Assembly: GCA_005800405.1 (NCBI GenBank)
Contig: SYFN01000208.1
Location: 1 to 5,719, forward strand
DNA from: Burkholderiales bacterium
GTDB lineage: Bacteria > Pseudomonadota > Gammaproteobacteria > Burkholderiales > Burkholderiaceae_D
Direction of reading: 5' to 3'
Length of the DNA: 5,719 bases
Shown here one piece after another: positions 1 through 5,719 of this stretch (positions are counted from its first letter, which is position 1; each line of letters opens with the position of its first letter). The notes under the pieces were generated by a model, which worked only from the letters and a program-made list of their open reading frames with translations, did not search any database and was not told the origin of the DNA. The position numbers and the translations under genes are program-made.

Positions 1-606
1 CGTGATCAGCACGCCGATGCCGCGAGCCTTGAGGAAGCGCACGATGCGTTGAATCTCGATTACCGCAATCGGATCTACGCCTGCGAAGGGTTCATCGAGC
101 AAGATGAAGCGAGGGTTTCTTGCCAGTGCTCGTGCGATTTCAACGCGGCGACGCTCACCCCCCGACAGTGACAACGCTGGGTTTTCCCGAAGACTATCGA
201 TTTGCAATTCTTCCAGGAGCGTGTTGAGTCTTTTATCGATTTCTGCCCGCACCAATGGTTTCCCATCGAATTTTTGTAATTCCAGCACGGCACGAATATT
301 GTCTTCGACAGATAACTTGCGAAAAACGGAGGCTTCTTGCGGAAGATAGGACAGACCCAGTTCGGCGCGGTGATGAATAGGTAGTCTGGAAATGCGCTCA
401 CCATCGAGCATGATCTCGCCTGCCTCAGATGGTACGAGTCCCACAATCATGTAAAACGAGGTGGTCTTGCCTGCGCCATTGGGTCCGAGCAGACCGATTA
501 CTTCGCCGCTAACGACCTCAAGTGACACGTCTTGCACAACACGACGCACGCCATAGCTTTTTTGCAGATGACGCACGCTCAGGGTGCTGGAGGCGCTATG
601 GCGCAT
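1..606 (-). CDS. lptB: LptB, ATPase of the LPS export ABC transporter (3' end cut by window edge)
   Basis: LptB is the cytoplasmic ATPase that, with LptF and LptG, powers extraction of LPS from the inner membrane and its transfer to LptC and LptA. The window holds 202 codons; the family usually has about 240, so roughly 40 C-terminal residues lie beyond position 1. Visible ABC motifs are Walker [10 protein letters not shown] (residues 41-49), Q-loop in [13 protein letters not shown] (Q90), signature LSGGERRR (147-154), Walker B FILLDEP (167-173) and D-loop GVDP (176-179). The switch histidine should fall just outside the window. [12 protein letters not shown] separates LptB from other ABC ATPases. 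I chose the ATG at 606, three bases after the lptA stop, because an LptB-like sequence runs from there; the ribosome site is weak (AAAAATAAGCA upstream), so translational coupling to lptA is likely. No damage is seen in the visible part. Confidence 0.95.
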   Translation of the reverse strand, partial: MRHSASSTLSVRHLQKSYGVRRVVQDVSLEVVSGEVIGLLGPNGAGKTTSFYMIVGLVPSEAGEIMLDGERISRLPIHHRAELGLSYLPQEASVFRKLSVEDNIRAVLELQKFDGKPLVRAEIDKRLNTLLEELQIDSLRENPALSLSGGERRRVEIARALARNPRFILLDEPFAGVDPIAVIEIQRIVRFLKARGIGVLIT

Positions 607-609
607 TGC

Positions 610-1176
610 TTATTTTTCTGCGTTACGCGGCTGTATTACGACCTTGACTCTGCCGGTTCCCGGCTTGCTTTCACCATTAGTCGAGTTGGAGACAGTATAA
701 AATTCGGTCCGACTGTCATACGAAACGAATTCTCCTTCGACTTCATCAGTGATTCTGCCTGCTTCTGTCATTTTTATTTTTGCGTTCTTGAAAAGTTTTG
801 CGATTTCAGTTTTGGTATCGTATTCAATTCGATCAGCGGCGCTACCGTCTATCCACATATCTTTGCCACCGTCACGTTTTTGACGAAATTTGGTGACGCC
901 ACCGGGCGCTGCATACAGCGTTGCAAATTGATTGCCTGCCGCGTCCTTGCGAACAGTCATTCTGTCGGCAAACATAACCAAGGTACCGCGCGTCAGAACC
1001 ACATTGCCAGTGAAGATATTTGTTTGCTTCGATTCATCGTAGGTTCCATGATTGGCTTCCACGTGAGTTGGTTTGTCGAAATCTGCTTTTTCCGCGTATG
1101 CAGCTTGCAGCATGATTGCGCCAAGTATGGCTGCACAACCTGCACGAAACTTCTGGCTCCGGGAATTATGTTTCAT
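610..1176 (-). CDS. lptA: LptA, periplasmic LPS-bridge protein
   Basis: LptA is a periplasmic beta-jellyroll (OstA-like) protein that polymerises into the bridge carrying LPS from LptC to LptD at the outer membrane. The product is 188 aa, a normal length. It has a Sec signal peptide: a basic start (KHNSRSQKFR), a hydrophobic stretch around 12-25 and a likely cleavage after AYA (residue 28). The mature part shows the LptA pattern: FTGNVVLTRGTLVMFADRM (55-73), FATLYAAPGGVTKFRQKRDG (84-103), then D-R-I-E-Y-D near 115-120 and EGEFVSYDSRTEFYTV (147-162). The frame opens 27 bases earlier, with an ATG at 1203, but the ATG at 1176 has a strong AGGAGA site six bases upstream and gives a proper signal peptide, so I use it. 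lptC ends 36 bases upstream; lptB starts three bases downstream. Confidence 0.94.
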   Translation of the reverse strand: MKHNSRSQKFRAGCAAILGAIMLQAAYAEKADFDKPTHVEANHGTYDESKQTNIFTGNVVLTRGTLVMFADRMTVRKDAAGNQFATLYAAPGGVTKFRQKRDGGKDMWIDGSAADRIEYDTKTEIAKLFKNAKIKMTEAGRITDEVEGEFVSYDSRTEFYTVSNSTNGESKPGTGRVKVVIQPRNAEK

Positions 1177-1182
1177 CACGTT

Positions 1183-1188
1183 TCTCCT
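1183..1188 (-). promoter_or_regulatory. Shine-Dalgarno site of lptA
   Basis: On the minus strand this reads AGGAGA, six bases before the ATG at 1176. It is the best ribosome-binding site in the operon and decides the lptA start against the upstream in-frame ATG at 1203. It also fits lptA being the one internal gene not directly overlapping or abutting its predecessor. Confidence 0.8.
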
Positions 1189-1212
1189 AGAAATAGAAAA
1201 CATGCCATTCGC

Positions 1213-1806
1213 TCATCGCTTTTTGGGAGGTAGAAAAGTCCCATTCACCTTGCTCTCCAGTGTCAGCTCGCGAGTTGCATTGTTAGCGACCATGCCGGTA
1301 CCCGATAAGTGCATCTTGCCAACGCGAATGTCAACTTGCTGATCCGTGGTCACGATATCTTTTTCTGGCAGCACCAGCATGTAATTCGAAGTGACTGTGA
1401 GCGGTTCATCATCAAGCACTTGTCCGCGCTCTAAAATCACGTTATCAATCAATCGCACCTCGGTGTGGTCGCCATTGATATTGGCGGTATCCGCTCTTAC
1501 TATGGTTGGTGGCCGGTTTGGCGAAAAGCTACGCACCACCGGCTTCTCGATGACGCTATGCTTGTCTGCAGGGTAATGGGTCATTTTCGCCCCTTCCACC
1601 CGATACTCCATCAAACCGCGCGCGTCCAATTTTGAGTAAGTGAAGTTCTCGACAAAATAATCTGGCATTGTGCTCTCGACTTTGGATGGCGCATTGCTCG
1701 CCGATTTATTGCTGAGTTCAACCAGCCAGAAGCTGCCTGCGGCCAGCAGCAATGCGAATCCCAGCAGCACCAAGGCTGGCACACGCTGGTGTACGGCGCT
1801 CGTCAT
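1213..1806 (-). CDS. lptC: LptC, inner-membrane LPS export protein
   Basis: LptC is a bitopic inner-membrane protein that binds the LptB2FG transporter and passes LPS to LptA in the periplasm. The product is 197 aa, close to the family norm. One N-terminal membrane anchor (about residues 9-30, rich in L, A, V and G) is followed by a periplasmic jellyroll domain. Family-like features are MPDYFVENF (47-55), Y-R-V-E-G near 68-72, and the C-terminal GMVANNATRELTLESKVNG (171-189). The frame is open 60 bases further upstream, but the ATG at 1806 overlaps the kdsC TGA as ATGA, which is typical coupling, and the upstream 20 codons have no family counterpart. Sequence conservation in LptC is low in general, so the call leans on both motifs and position between kdsC and lptA. 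Confidence 0.92.
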   Translation of the reverse strand: MTSAVHQRVPALVLLGFALLLAAGSFWLVELSNKSASNAPSKVESTMPDYFVENFTYSKLDARGLMEYRVEGAKMTHYPADKHSVIEKPVVRSFSPNRPPTIVRADTANINGDHTEVRLIDNVILERGQVLDDEPLTVTSNYMLVLPEKDIVTTDQQVDIRVGKMHLSGTGMVANNATRELTLESKVNGTFLPPKKR

Positions 1807-2342
1807 GTCAGATACGGCGCCATTGCCGCGGGGTAGTTGTCCTGTGCGCGCAAGATAAAATCGCATACCTCACGGACCGCACCGAGCCCACCGCTTGCCC
1901 CTGCCACATAGTGCGCGCGGGAACGCACTTCCTCGTGACCGTTTGGAACACTGGCAGCAAATGCGACCCGGGTCATGACTGGCAGGTCGATGACGTCGTC
2001 ACCCATGAAGCCGCAATCCTGTGCAGTCAGCCCGGTTTTGGCCAGAAGAGATTCGAATGCAGAGCGTTTGTCATGTATTCCCTGCAGCACGATACTGATT
2101 CCCACATCTGCTGCGCGCCTGGCCACCACGGGCGACTGCCTGGCGCTGATGATGGCTGTTTTGACGCCAGATTGCTGCAGCAACTTGATGCCATGGCCGT
2201 CCAGCACATTGAATGTTTTCAGGATTTCGCCGTCACTCCCGTAACGAAGACATCCATCGGTCAGTACGCCATCGACATCAAAGACCATGAGCCTGACTTG
2301 TTTTGCGCGCTCCGATGCGGTCGGTTTTTGGATCGGCTGCAT
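1803..2342 (-). CDS. kdsC: KdsC, 3-deoxy-D-manno-octulosonate 8-phosphate phosphatase
   Basis: KdsC hydrolyses Kdo-8-phosphate to Kdo and phosphate, the last step before Kdo is activated as CMP-Kdo for the LPS inner core. It is a cytoplasmic HAD-superfamily, C0-type phosphatase, usually a tetramer needing magnesium. The 179-aa product is full length. Motif I is DVDGVLTDG (22-30) with nucleophile D22 and acid/base D24; motif II serine is S66 in AIISAR; the motif III lysine is probably K92; motif IV is GDDVIDLPVM (114-123). The glycine-rich C-terminal tail GASGGLGAVREVCDFIL (148-164) is typical of KdsC and reaches the neighbouring subunit's active site in solved structures. The gene begins inside the last base of kdsD and ends inside the lptC start codon. 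Confidence 0.96.
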   Translation of the reverse strand: MQPIQKPTASERAKQVRLMVFDVDGVLTDGCLRYGSDGEILKTFNVLDGHGIKLLQQSGVKTAIISARQSPVVARRAADVGISIVLQGIHDKRSAFESLLAKTGLTAQDCGFMGDDVIDLPVMTRVAFAASVPNGHEEVRSRAHYVAGASGGLGAVREVCDFILRAQDNYPAAMAPYLT

Positions 2343-3370
2343 CAGATCACCTTGGCACGTGTGAGGTCATGAATATGCAAGGCGCCCACCAGCCGGCCAT
2401 CAGTATCTGCAACCAGCACCTGATTGATTCTGTGGGATTCCATCAGCTCCACAGCTTCGACTGCCAGTTGGTCCGGGTGTACTCGGCGAGGGTGTTTGTG
2501 CATAAGGTCGCCAATCGCCGTGCGCGAAAAATCCTTGCCCTGCTCAACTAGGCGTCGCAAGTCGCCATCCGTAAAAATACCGATAACTCGAAACGCGCCG
2601 TCCACGACAGCAGTCATTGCCATGCCTTTTCGGGTGACTTCGAGCAGCGCTTCGGGCAGGCTCATTTCTGGGCGTACGGCGGGAATGTCGTCGCCGGTGC
2701 GCATCACGTCTCTGACGTGTGTGAGCAGCCGCCTGCCAAGCGCGCCACCGGGATGAGATCGAGCAAAATCTTCTTCCCGGAAGCCGCGAGCATCTAGCAG
2801 GGCGACTGCCAGCGCATCACCTAGTGCCAAGGTCGCGGTAGTGCTTGCGGTTGGCGCGAGATTCAGTGGGCAGGCCTCGCGGGCGACGGAGACGTTAAGG
2901 TGTACGTCGGCGAGCTTGGCCAGCGGCGACTGCGGATTGCCTGTCATTGAAATGAGTTTGGCGCCCATACGCTTAACGACTGGCAGTATGGCCATGAGCT
3001 CATCAGACTGTCCGGAATAGGAGATGGCGATCATGGCATCGGCCTCAGTCACCATGCCTAAGTCGCCGTGCGCCGCTTCAGCGGGATGGACGAAAAGCGC
3101 CGGGGTGCCGGTCGAAGCAAGGGTGGCTGCAATCTTGCGCGCGATATGCCCGGACTTCCCAATACCCGAGACCGCTACTCTCCCCGTGCATCCAAGCAGC
3201 AGGGCGGTGGCTCGGGCAAAGGGGTCCTCCGCAGACCCGGTCAGCCGACGCATTACCGCGAGGACGGCATCGGCCTCGATTTGCAGGGTTTCTTGCGCAA
3301 GTTTTAACGCGCGTAATGCAGCAACGTTGTCAAATTGATGCGAAGAATTTTGCTCATGCGGTAAACTCAT
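2342..3370 (-). CDS. kdsD: KdsD, arabinose-5-phosphate isomerase (SIS-CBS protein)
   Basis: KdsD interconverts D-ribulose-5-phosphate and D-arabinose-5-phosphate, the first committed step to Kdo. The 342-aa product has the full family layout: an N-terminal helix region, a sugar-isomerase (SIS) domain at about 45-195, and two CBS repeats at about 220-275 and 285-342. SIS motifs are VSGIGKSGHIARK (67-79), HPAEAAHGDLGMV (95-107), SYSGQSDE (117-124) and SMTGNPQSPLAK (141-152); R-S-H-P-G-G-A-L-G-R (204-213) marks the end of the domain as in KdsD/KpsF. The frame can be extended to a TTG at 3418, adding a hydrophobic 16-residue lead not seen in this cytoplasmic family, so I use the ATG at 3370. No good Shine-Dalgarno site precedes it. 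KpsF and GutQ are paralogues, but placement directly upstream of kdsC and the lpt genes argues for KdsD. Confidence 0.95.
   Translation of the reverse strand: MSLPHEQNSSHQFDNVAALRALKLAQETLQIEADAVLAVMRRLTGSAEDPFARATALLLGCTGRVAVSGIGKSGHIARKIAATLASTGTPALFVHPAEAAHGDLGMVTEADAMIAISYSGQSDELMAILPVVKRMGAKLISMTGNPQSPLAKLADVHLNVSVAREACPLNLAPTASTTATLALGDALAVALLDARGFREEDFARSHPGGALGRRLLTHVRDVMRTGDDIPAVRPEMSLPEALLEVTRKGMAMTAVVDGAFRVIGIFTDGDLRRLVEQGKDFSRTAIGDLMHKHPRRVHPDQLAVEAVELMESHRINQVLVADTDGRLVGALHIHDLTRAKVI
2348..2353 (-). promoter_or_regulatory. Shine-Dalgarno site of kdsC within the end of kdsD
   Basis: The minus strand reads AAGGTG five bases before the kdsC ATG at 2342. It lies within the last codons of kdsD and supports the kdsC start that makes a TGATG stop-start junction with kdsD. 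Confidence 0.6.
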
Positions 3371-3376
3371 TAGCAA

Positions 3377-3404
3377 AGTATAGCCCAAGATCCAAAGCAA
3401 AAAA
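3377..3404 (-). promoter_or_regulatory. Candidate promoter of the kdsD-kdsC-lptCAB operon
   Basis: On the minus strand TATACT (3382-3377) is one mismatch from the sigma-70 -10 consensus. The only -35 at a usable distance is a poor T-run (3404-3399, spacer 16). The -10 box ends six bases before the kdsD ATG, so a start site about seven bases downstream would fall at or next to the start codon. This is pattern matching only; the true operon promoter may lie elsewhere in the 127-bp divergent region or inside the antiporter gene. I found no convincing promoter for the plus-strand antiporter in the same region. Confidence 0.3.
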
Positions 3405-3497
3405 CCTGCCAGATGCAAGAAAACCTTGGTAGGCGGACCCTTGTTTCGGATTCCATTTCATACCGCTAGTCGTCATTGGCAGCCTGGCCCGTAACTT

Positions 3498-4841
3498 ATG
3501 TATTCAGCCCTTGAACTCACTCTGATTCTGCTCGTTGCTGCGGTGCTTGGGGTCGTGGCATTTCGCATGATGCATTTGCCGCCCATGCTCGGGTATCTCT
3601 CGGTGGGCATCCTGATCGGCCCTCATGCGCTGGGTTTGGCATCGAATAGCCCGGCCACGCACATGCTGTCGGAGTTTGGCGTGGTCTTCCTGATGTTTTC
3701 TATCGGCCTCGAGTTCTCCCTGCCCAAACTCAAGTCTATGCGCCGCAATGTGTTCGGCCTGGGTATGGCGCAGGTAGTGGTGACCATTCTAGTCACGATG
3801 TTGTGCGGCGGTTTGCTTGCCAAGTTTTTGCCGAAGATCTTCGATATTGGCTGGAGCGCCTCGTTTGCTCTCGGCGGCGCGTTATCCATGTCTTCGACGG
3901 CTATTGTGCTCAAGCTCCTGACGGAAAAACTCGAACTTGAGAGCGAACATGGACGCCGTATCACCAGCATCCTGCTGTTTCAGGATCTGGCGGTCGTGCC
4001 ATTACTGATTCTGGTTCCCGCGCTCGCGCATCGTGGCGCAGACATCGTCGAGGATCTTGCCTGGGCCGGGCTCAAGGCCGTCTTCGTGCTCACGCTGCTT
4101 CTCACCTTTGGACAGGTGCTGTTGCGTCGTTGGTTCCGAATTGTGGTTCAGCGACGCTCACAAGAACTATTCATGCTTAACCTGCTGCTTATCACGCTGG
4201 GTGCTGCGTGGATCACCGAGATTGCCGGGTTATCGCTCGCTCTGGGCGCATTCATCGCTGGTATGCTGATCTCCGAGACCGAGTACCGACTTCAGGTGGA
4301 AGAAGATATCAAGCCATTCCGCGATGTTTTGCTCGGACTTTTTTTCATCACCGTTGGCATGTTGCTCGACATGCGGCTGGTGATTGATAACTGGCTGCTT
4401 GTACTGGTACTGCTGATCGTGCCTCTGCTGATCAAGTTCGGCTTGATTGCGCTGCTCGCCCGACTGTTTGGTGCATCGCTGGGCGTCGCGCTGCGTACGG
4501 GTCTTGGTCTTGCACAAGGTGGTGAATTTGGTTTCGTACTGATCAATCAGGCGGGAGCTCTTGGGCTGGTCGATGCCAATCTGGTGCAATTGATACTGGC
4601 GGCCGTGGTTTTGTCGGTGCTTGCCACGCCGTTCATTTTCGCCAACGCTGATCGCCTCGTGATGAAGCTCTCGGCCAATGAGTGGATGCAGCAATCACTC
4701 GCACTCACGCGTATTGCCTCGCGAACCATCAGTGAAGAAAAGCATATTCTGATTGCGGGCTTTGGGCGCAGCGGTCAAAACTTGGCGCGCTTGCTGGAAG
4801 AAGAAAAAATTGCCTACCATGCACTTGATCTTGATCCGTAG
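3498..4841 (+). CDS. KefB/KefC-type CPA2 monovalent cation:proton antiporter, cut short by in-frame TAG
   Basis: This is an inner-membrane antiporter of the CPA2 family, expected to exchange K+ or Na+ for H+; E. coli KefB and KefC are glutathione-gated members. Residues 1 to about 385 form a hydrophobic domain of roughly 12 segments with family motifs: HLPPMLGYLSVGILIGPHAL (26-45), VFLMFSIGLEFS (63-74), SMSSTAIVLKLL (130-141), LLFQDLAVVPLL (159-170, with the Q-D pair expected in the ion path), LALGAFIAGMLISETEYR (247-264), FFITVGM (282-288) and AQGGEFGFV (339-347). An RCK/TrkA-N domain begins with HILIAGFGRSGQ (416-427, GxGxxG), but TAG ends the frame at residue 447 just after ALDLDP. Full relatives are about 600-660 aa, and the frame continues in register after the stop. 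A TAA at 3492-3494 makes the ATG at 3498 the first possible start. No clear Shine-Dalgarno site precedes it. No kefF-like partner is visible. Confidence 0.9.
   Translation: MYSALELTLILLVAAVLGVVAFRMMHLPPMLGYLSVGILIGPHALGLASNSPATHMLSEFGVVFLMFSIGLEFSLPKLKSMRRNVFGLGMAQVVVTILVTMLCGGLLAKFLPKIFDIGWSASFALGGALSMSSTAIVLKLLTEKLELESEHGRRITSILLFQDLAVVPLLILVPALAHRGADIVEDLAWAGLKAVFVLTLLLTFGQVLLRRWFRIVVQRRSQELFMLNLLLITLGAAWITEIAGLSLALGAFIAGMLISETEYRLQVEEDIKPFRDVLLGLFFITVGMLLDMRLVIDNWLLVLVLLIVPLLIKFGLIALLARLFGASLGVALRTGLGLAQGGEFGFVLINQAGALGLVDANLVQLILAAVVLSVLATPFIFANADRLVMKLSANEWMQQSLALTRIASRTISEEKHILIAGFGRSGQNLARLLEEEKIAYHALDLDP
4839..4841 (+). other. In-frame amber codon splitting the antiporter gene
   Basis: TAG lies in the same frame as both the upstream antiporter domain and the downstream RCK remainder. 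The codons on either side read L-D-L-D-P, stop, R-V-L-E-A. Remembered relatives tend to have E or Q here (D-P-E-R-V), so a single change from GAG or CAG would explain it. No other gene whose stop is visible here ends in TAG: kdsD, kdsC, lptC and uvrA use TGA, and lptA and this frame's own end use TAA. The stop may be a real mutation, a sequence error, or a decoded codon; the bases alone do not decide. Confidence 0.85.
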
Positions 4842-5480
4842 CGTGTACTGGAGGCGCAAAACGCAGGCTGGCAAGTCTCCTACGGCGATGCAAGCCGTCG
4901 TGAAAGTCTGATGGCAGCCGGTATTCATCGCGCGGCAGCGTTGGTCATTACTTATGCCGACACGCACATGGCACTCAAGACGCTGCACTTTGCCAATGAG
5001 CTCGCGCCAGCGTTGCCTGCCATCGTGCGCAGTGTAGGCGAAGATGATCTCGATAAACTGCGTGCAGGTGGCGCAGATGAAGTAGTCCCTGAGACGATCG
5101 AGGGTAGTCTGATGCTCGCTTCCCATGCACTCTTGCTCATGGGTGTGCCTTTACGTCGCGTTGTGCAGCGGGTTCAGGCTGCCCGAAGTGAACGCTATGC
5201 ATCACTGCGTGGCTACTTTCACGGTATTGATGATCTTGCCGATGATGAAGAGCATCTGCAAGTCAGACTGCATTCCGTACCCCTGGAGGGCAGGGCGGCT
5301 GCGATTGGCAAGACGCTTGCGTCCCTGAATCTCTCGGCGCTGGGCGCTGAGATTACGGCGGTTCGGCGAGGCAAGGTGCGCTTGCCTTTTTCTGCCGATA
5401 TACAACTCGAACCCGGCGACGTAGTCGTTCTGCGAGGCGCTGCCGAGGCTATCGAATTGGCCGAAAAACAGCTGCTCTAA
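4842..5480 (+). pseudogene. C-terminal remainder of the antiporter: rest of RCK/TrkA-N plus RCK/TrkA-C
   Basis: These 212 sense codons continue the antiporter frame after the TAG and end in TAA. The first part completes the TrkA-N fold: VSYGDASRRESLMAAGI, then A-A-A-L-V-I-T-Y-A-D, matching the usual Y-G-D-A-x-R and V-V-T-x-x-D pattern, and later A-G-A-D-E-V-V-P. The last 70 or so residues form a TrkA-C domain (LHSVPLEGRAAAIGKTLASL, then L-E-P-G-D-V-V-V-L-R-G). Independent translation could start at the ATG at 4911 and give 189 aa, but no good Shine-Dalgarno site precedes it, and such a product would lack the GxGxxG loop encoded before the stop. No further stop or frameshift is present, so decay, if any, is recent. 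Read through, the whole gene (3498-5480) would be 660 residues, a normal family length. Confidence 0.75.
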
Positions 5481-5515
5481 GCGTCACTTCATCTACGCAA
5501 GCCGCGTTGCCGCGC

Positions 5516-5536
5516 GTACCGGTCAGGTACTTTTTT
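5516..5536 (+). terminator. Small rho-independent-type terminator after the antiporter gene
   Basis: GTACC (5516-5520) and GGTAC (5526-5530) form a perfect five-base stem around a GGTCA loop, followed directly by six Ts (5531-5536). The position, 35 bases after the antiporter TAA and before the convergent uvrA end, fits a plus-strand terminator. The stem is short, so efficiency is doubtful. On the minus strand the hairpin is not followed by Ts, so it would not serve uvrA in the same way. Confidence 0.5.
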
Positions 5537-5547
5537 GTTGTCTGTCA

Positions 5548-5719
5548 TCAGGCGCGTTTCTTTTCTTTTTTCGGCAGTAGCAAGGGCGCTAGATATTTCC
5601 CAGTGAAACTGGTCGAATTTTTTGCAATCTGTTCAGGCGTACCGCTGGCAATAATCTGACCACCGCCTGCACCGCCTTCCGGCCCAAGATCTACCAGCCA
5701 GTCCGCCGTTTTGATGACA
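5548..5719 (-). CDS. uvrA: UvrA, excinuclease ABC subunit A (C-terminal 56 residues only)
   Basis: UvrA is the damage-sensing ATPase of nucleotide excision repair, which loads UvrB at lesions. Only the last 56 residues are inside the window; the rest lies to the right. The visible part starts at [20 protein letters not shown], the strongly conserved end of the second ABC ATPase domain of UvrA, followed by [12 protein letters not shown] and [12 protein letters not shown], matching the usual S-G-T-P-E and final helix. The protein ends in a lysine-rich tail (LPKKEKKRA) and a TGA at 5550-5548. It is convergent with the antiporter gene, with 67 bases between the two ends. Nothing indicates damage, though only the tail can be judged. 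Confidence 0.93.
   Translation of the reverse strand, partial: VIKTADWLVDLGPEGGAGGGQIIASGTPEQIAKNSTSFTGKYLAPLLLPKKEKKRA

Noticed and set aside
532..1233. A plus-strand open frame of 233 codons opposite lptA and the end of lptC
   Set aside because: The protein has no recognisable domain, is unusually rich in Cys, Phe and His, and lies antisense to a gene with clear family motifs. It is a shadow frame.
1643..1648. GAACTT on the minus strand inside lptC, resembling a sigma-E -35 box (E. coli has an envelope-stress promoter ahead of lptA)
   Set aside because: The only TCAAA-like -10 lies about seven bases downstream rather than 16-17, so the spacing is wrong; I take it as chance.
3371..3418. 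Upstream TTG start of kdsD at 3418, adding a hydrophobic lead of 16 residues
   Set aside because: The extension resembles a membrane segment, which does not fit a cytoplasmic isomerase, and the product from the ATG at 3370 already has a normal length.
3441..3469. Possible antiporter promoter using TTGTTT (3441-3446) and CATACC (3459-3464)
   Set aside because: The spacer is only 12 bases and no other -10-like hexamer sits at 16-18 bases, so it cannot be supported.
4230..4694. A minus-strand open frame of 154 codons opposite the antiporter gene
   Set aside because: Its Gln/His/Arg-rich composition is that expected from the complement of leucine-rich membrane codons, and it has no domain or ribosome site.
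5501..5515. GC-rich stretch with GCCGCG repeated twice two bases apart
   Set aside because: The repeat is too short to be a repeat family member and gives at most a four-base stem; not reportable as an element.

Overview
The window looks like a chromosomal segment from a Gram-negative bacterium, most probably a betaproteobacterium of the Burkholderiales (an Oxalobacteraceae-like member is my best guess). This rests on the LPS-transport gene order, the style of the LptA, LptB and KdsD protein sequences, and a Kef-type antiporter divergent from kdsD. The taxon is inferred from remembered family resemblance, not from a search. I see no insertion sequences, phage genes, CRISPR arrays, tRNAs or rRNAs.

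Layout. Positions 1-3370 hold a tightly packed minus-strand operon read from right to left: kdsD (3370-2342), kdsC (2342-1803), lptC (1806-1213), lptA (1176-610) and lptB (606 to beyond position 1, cut by the window edge). kdsD/kdsC overlap by one base (TGATG), kdsC/lptC overlap by four (ATGA), and lptA/lptB are three bases apart. A 127-bp divergent intergenic region (3371-3497) separates the operon from a plus-strand gene for a KefB/KefC-type CPA2 monovalent cation:proton antiporter. A 67-bp gap with a small terminator-like hairpin follows. The window then ends in the 3' end of uvrA on the minus strand (5719-5548), convergent with the antiporter.

How the genes work together. KdsD makes arabinose-5-phosphate, and KdsC removes phosphate from Kdo-8-phosphate to give Kdo, the inner-core sugar of LPS. 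LptC, LptA and LptB belong to the machine that moves finished LPS from the inner to the outer membrane. One transcript therefore couples synthesis of an essential LPS sugar to LPS export. The antiporter and UvrA (nucleotide excision repair) are neighbours with separate jobs.

The main anomaly is in the antiporter. The reading frame 3498-5480 would encode a normal-looking 660-codon protein (membrane domain, RCK/TrkA-N, RCK/TrkA-C), but it contains a single in-frame TAG at 4839-4841. The stop falls just after the second beta-strand of the nucleotide-binding Rossmann fold. The 212 codons after it remain open and clearly RCK-like. It is either a recent nonsense mutation, a sequence error, or a stop that is read through or bypassed by reinitiation. 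It is the only clear candidate for something unusual here; the rest is ordinary core genome.
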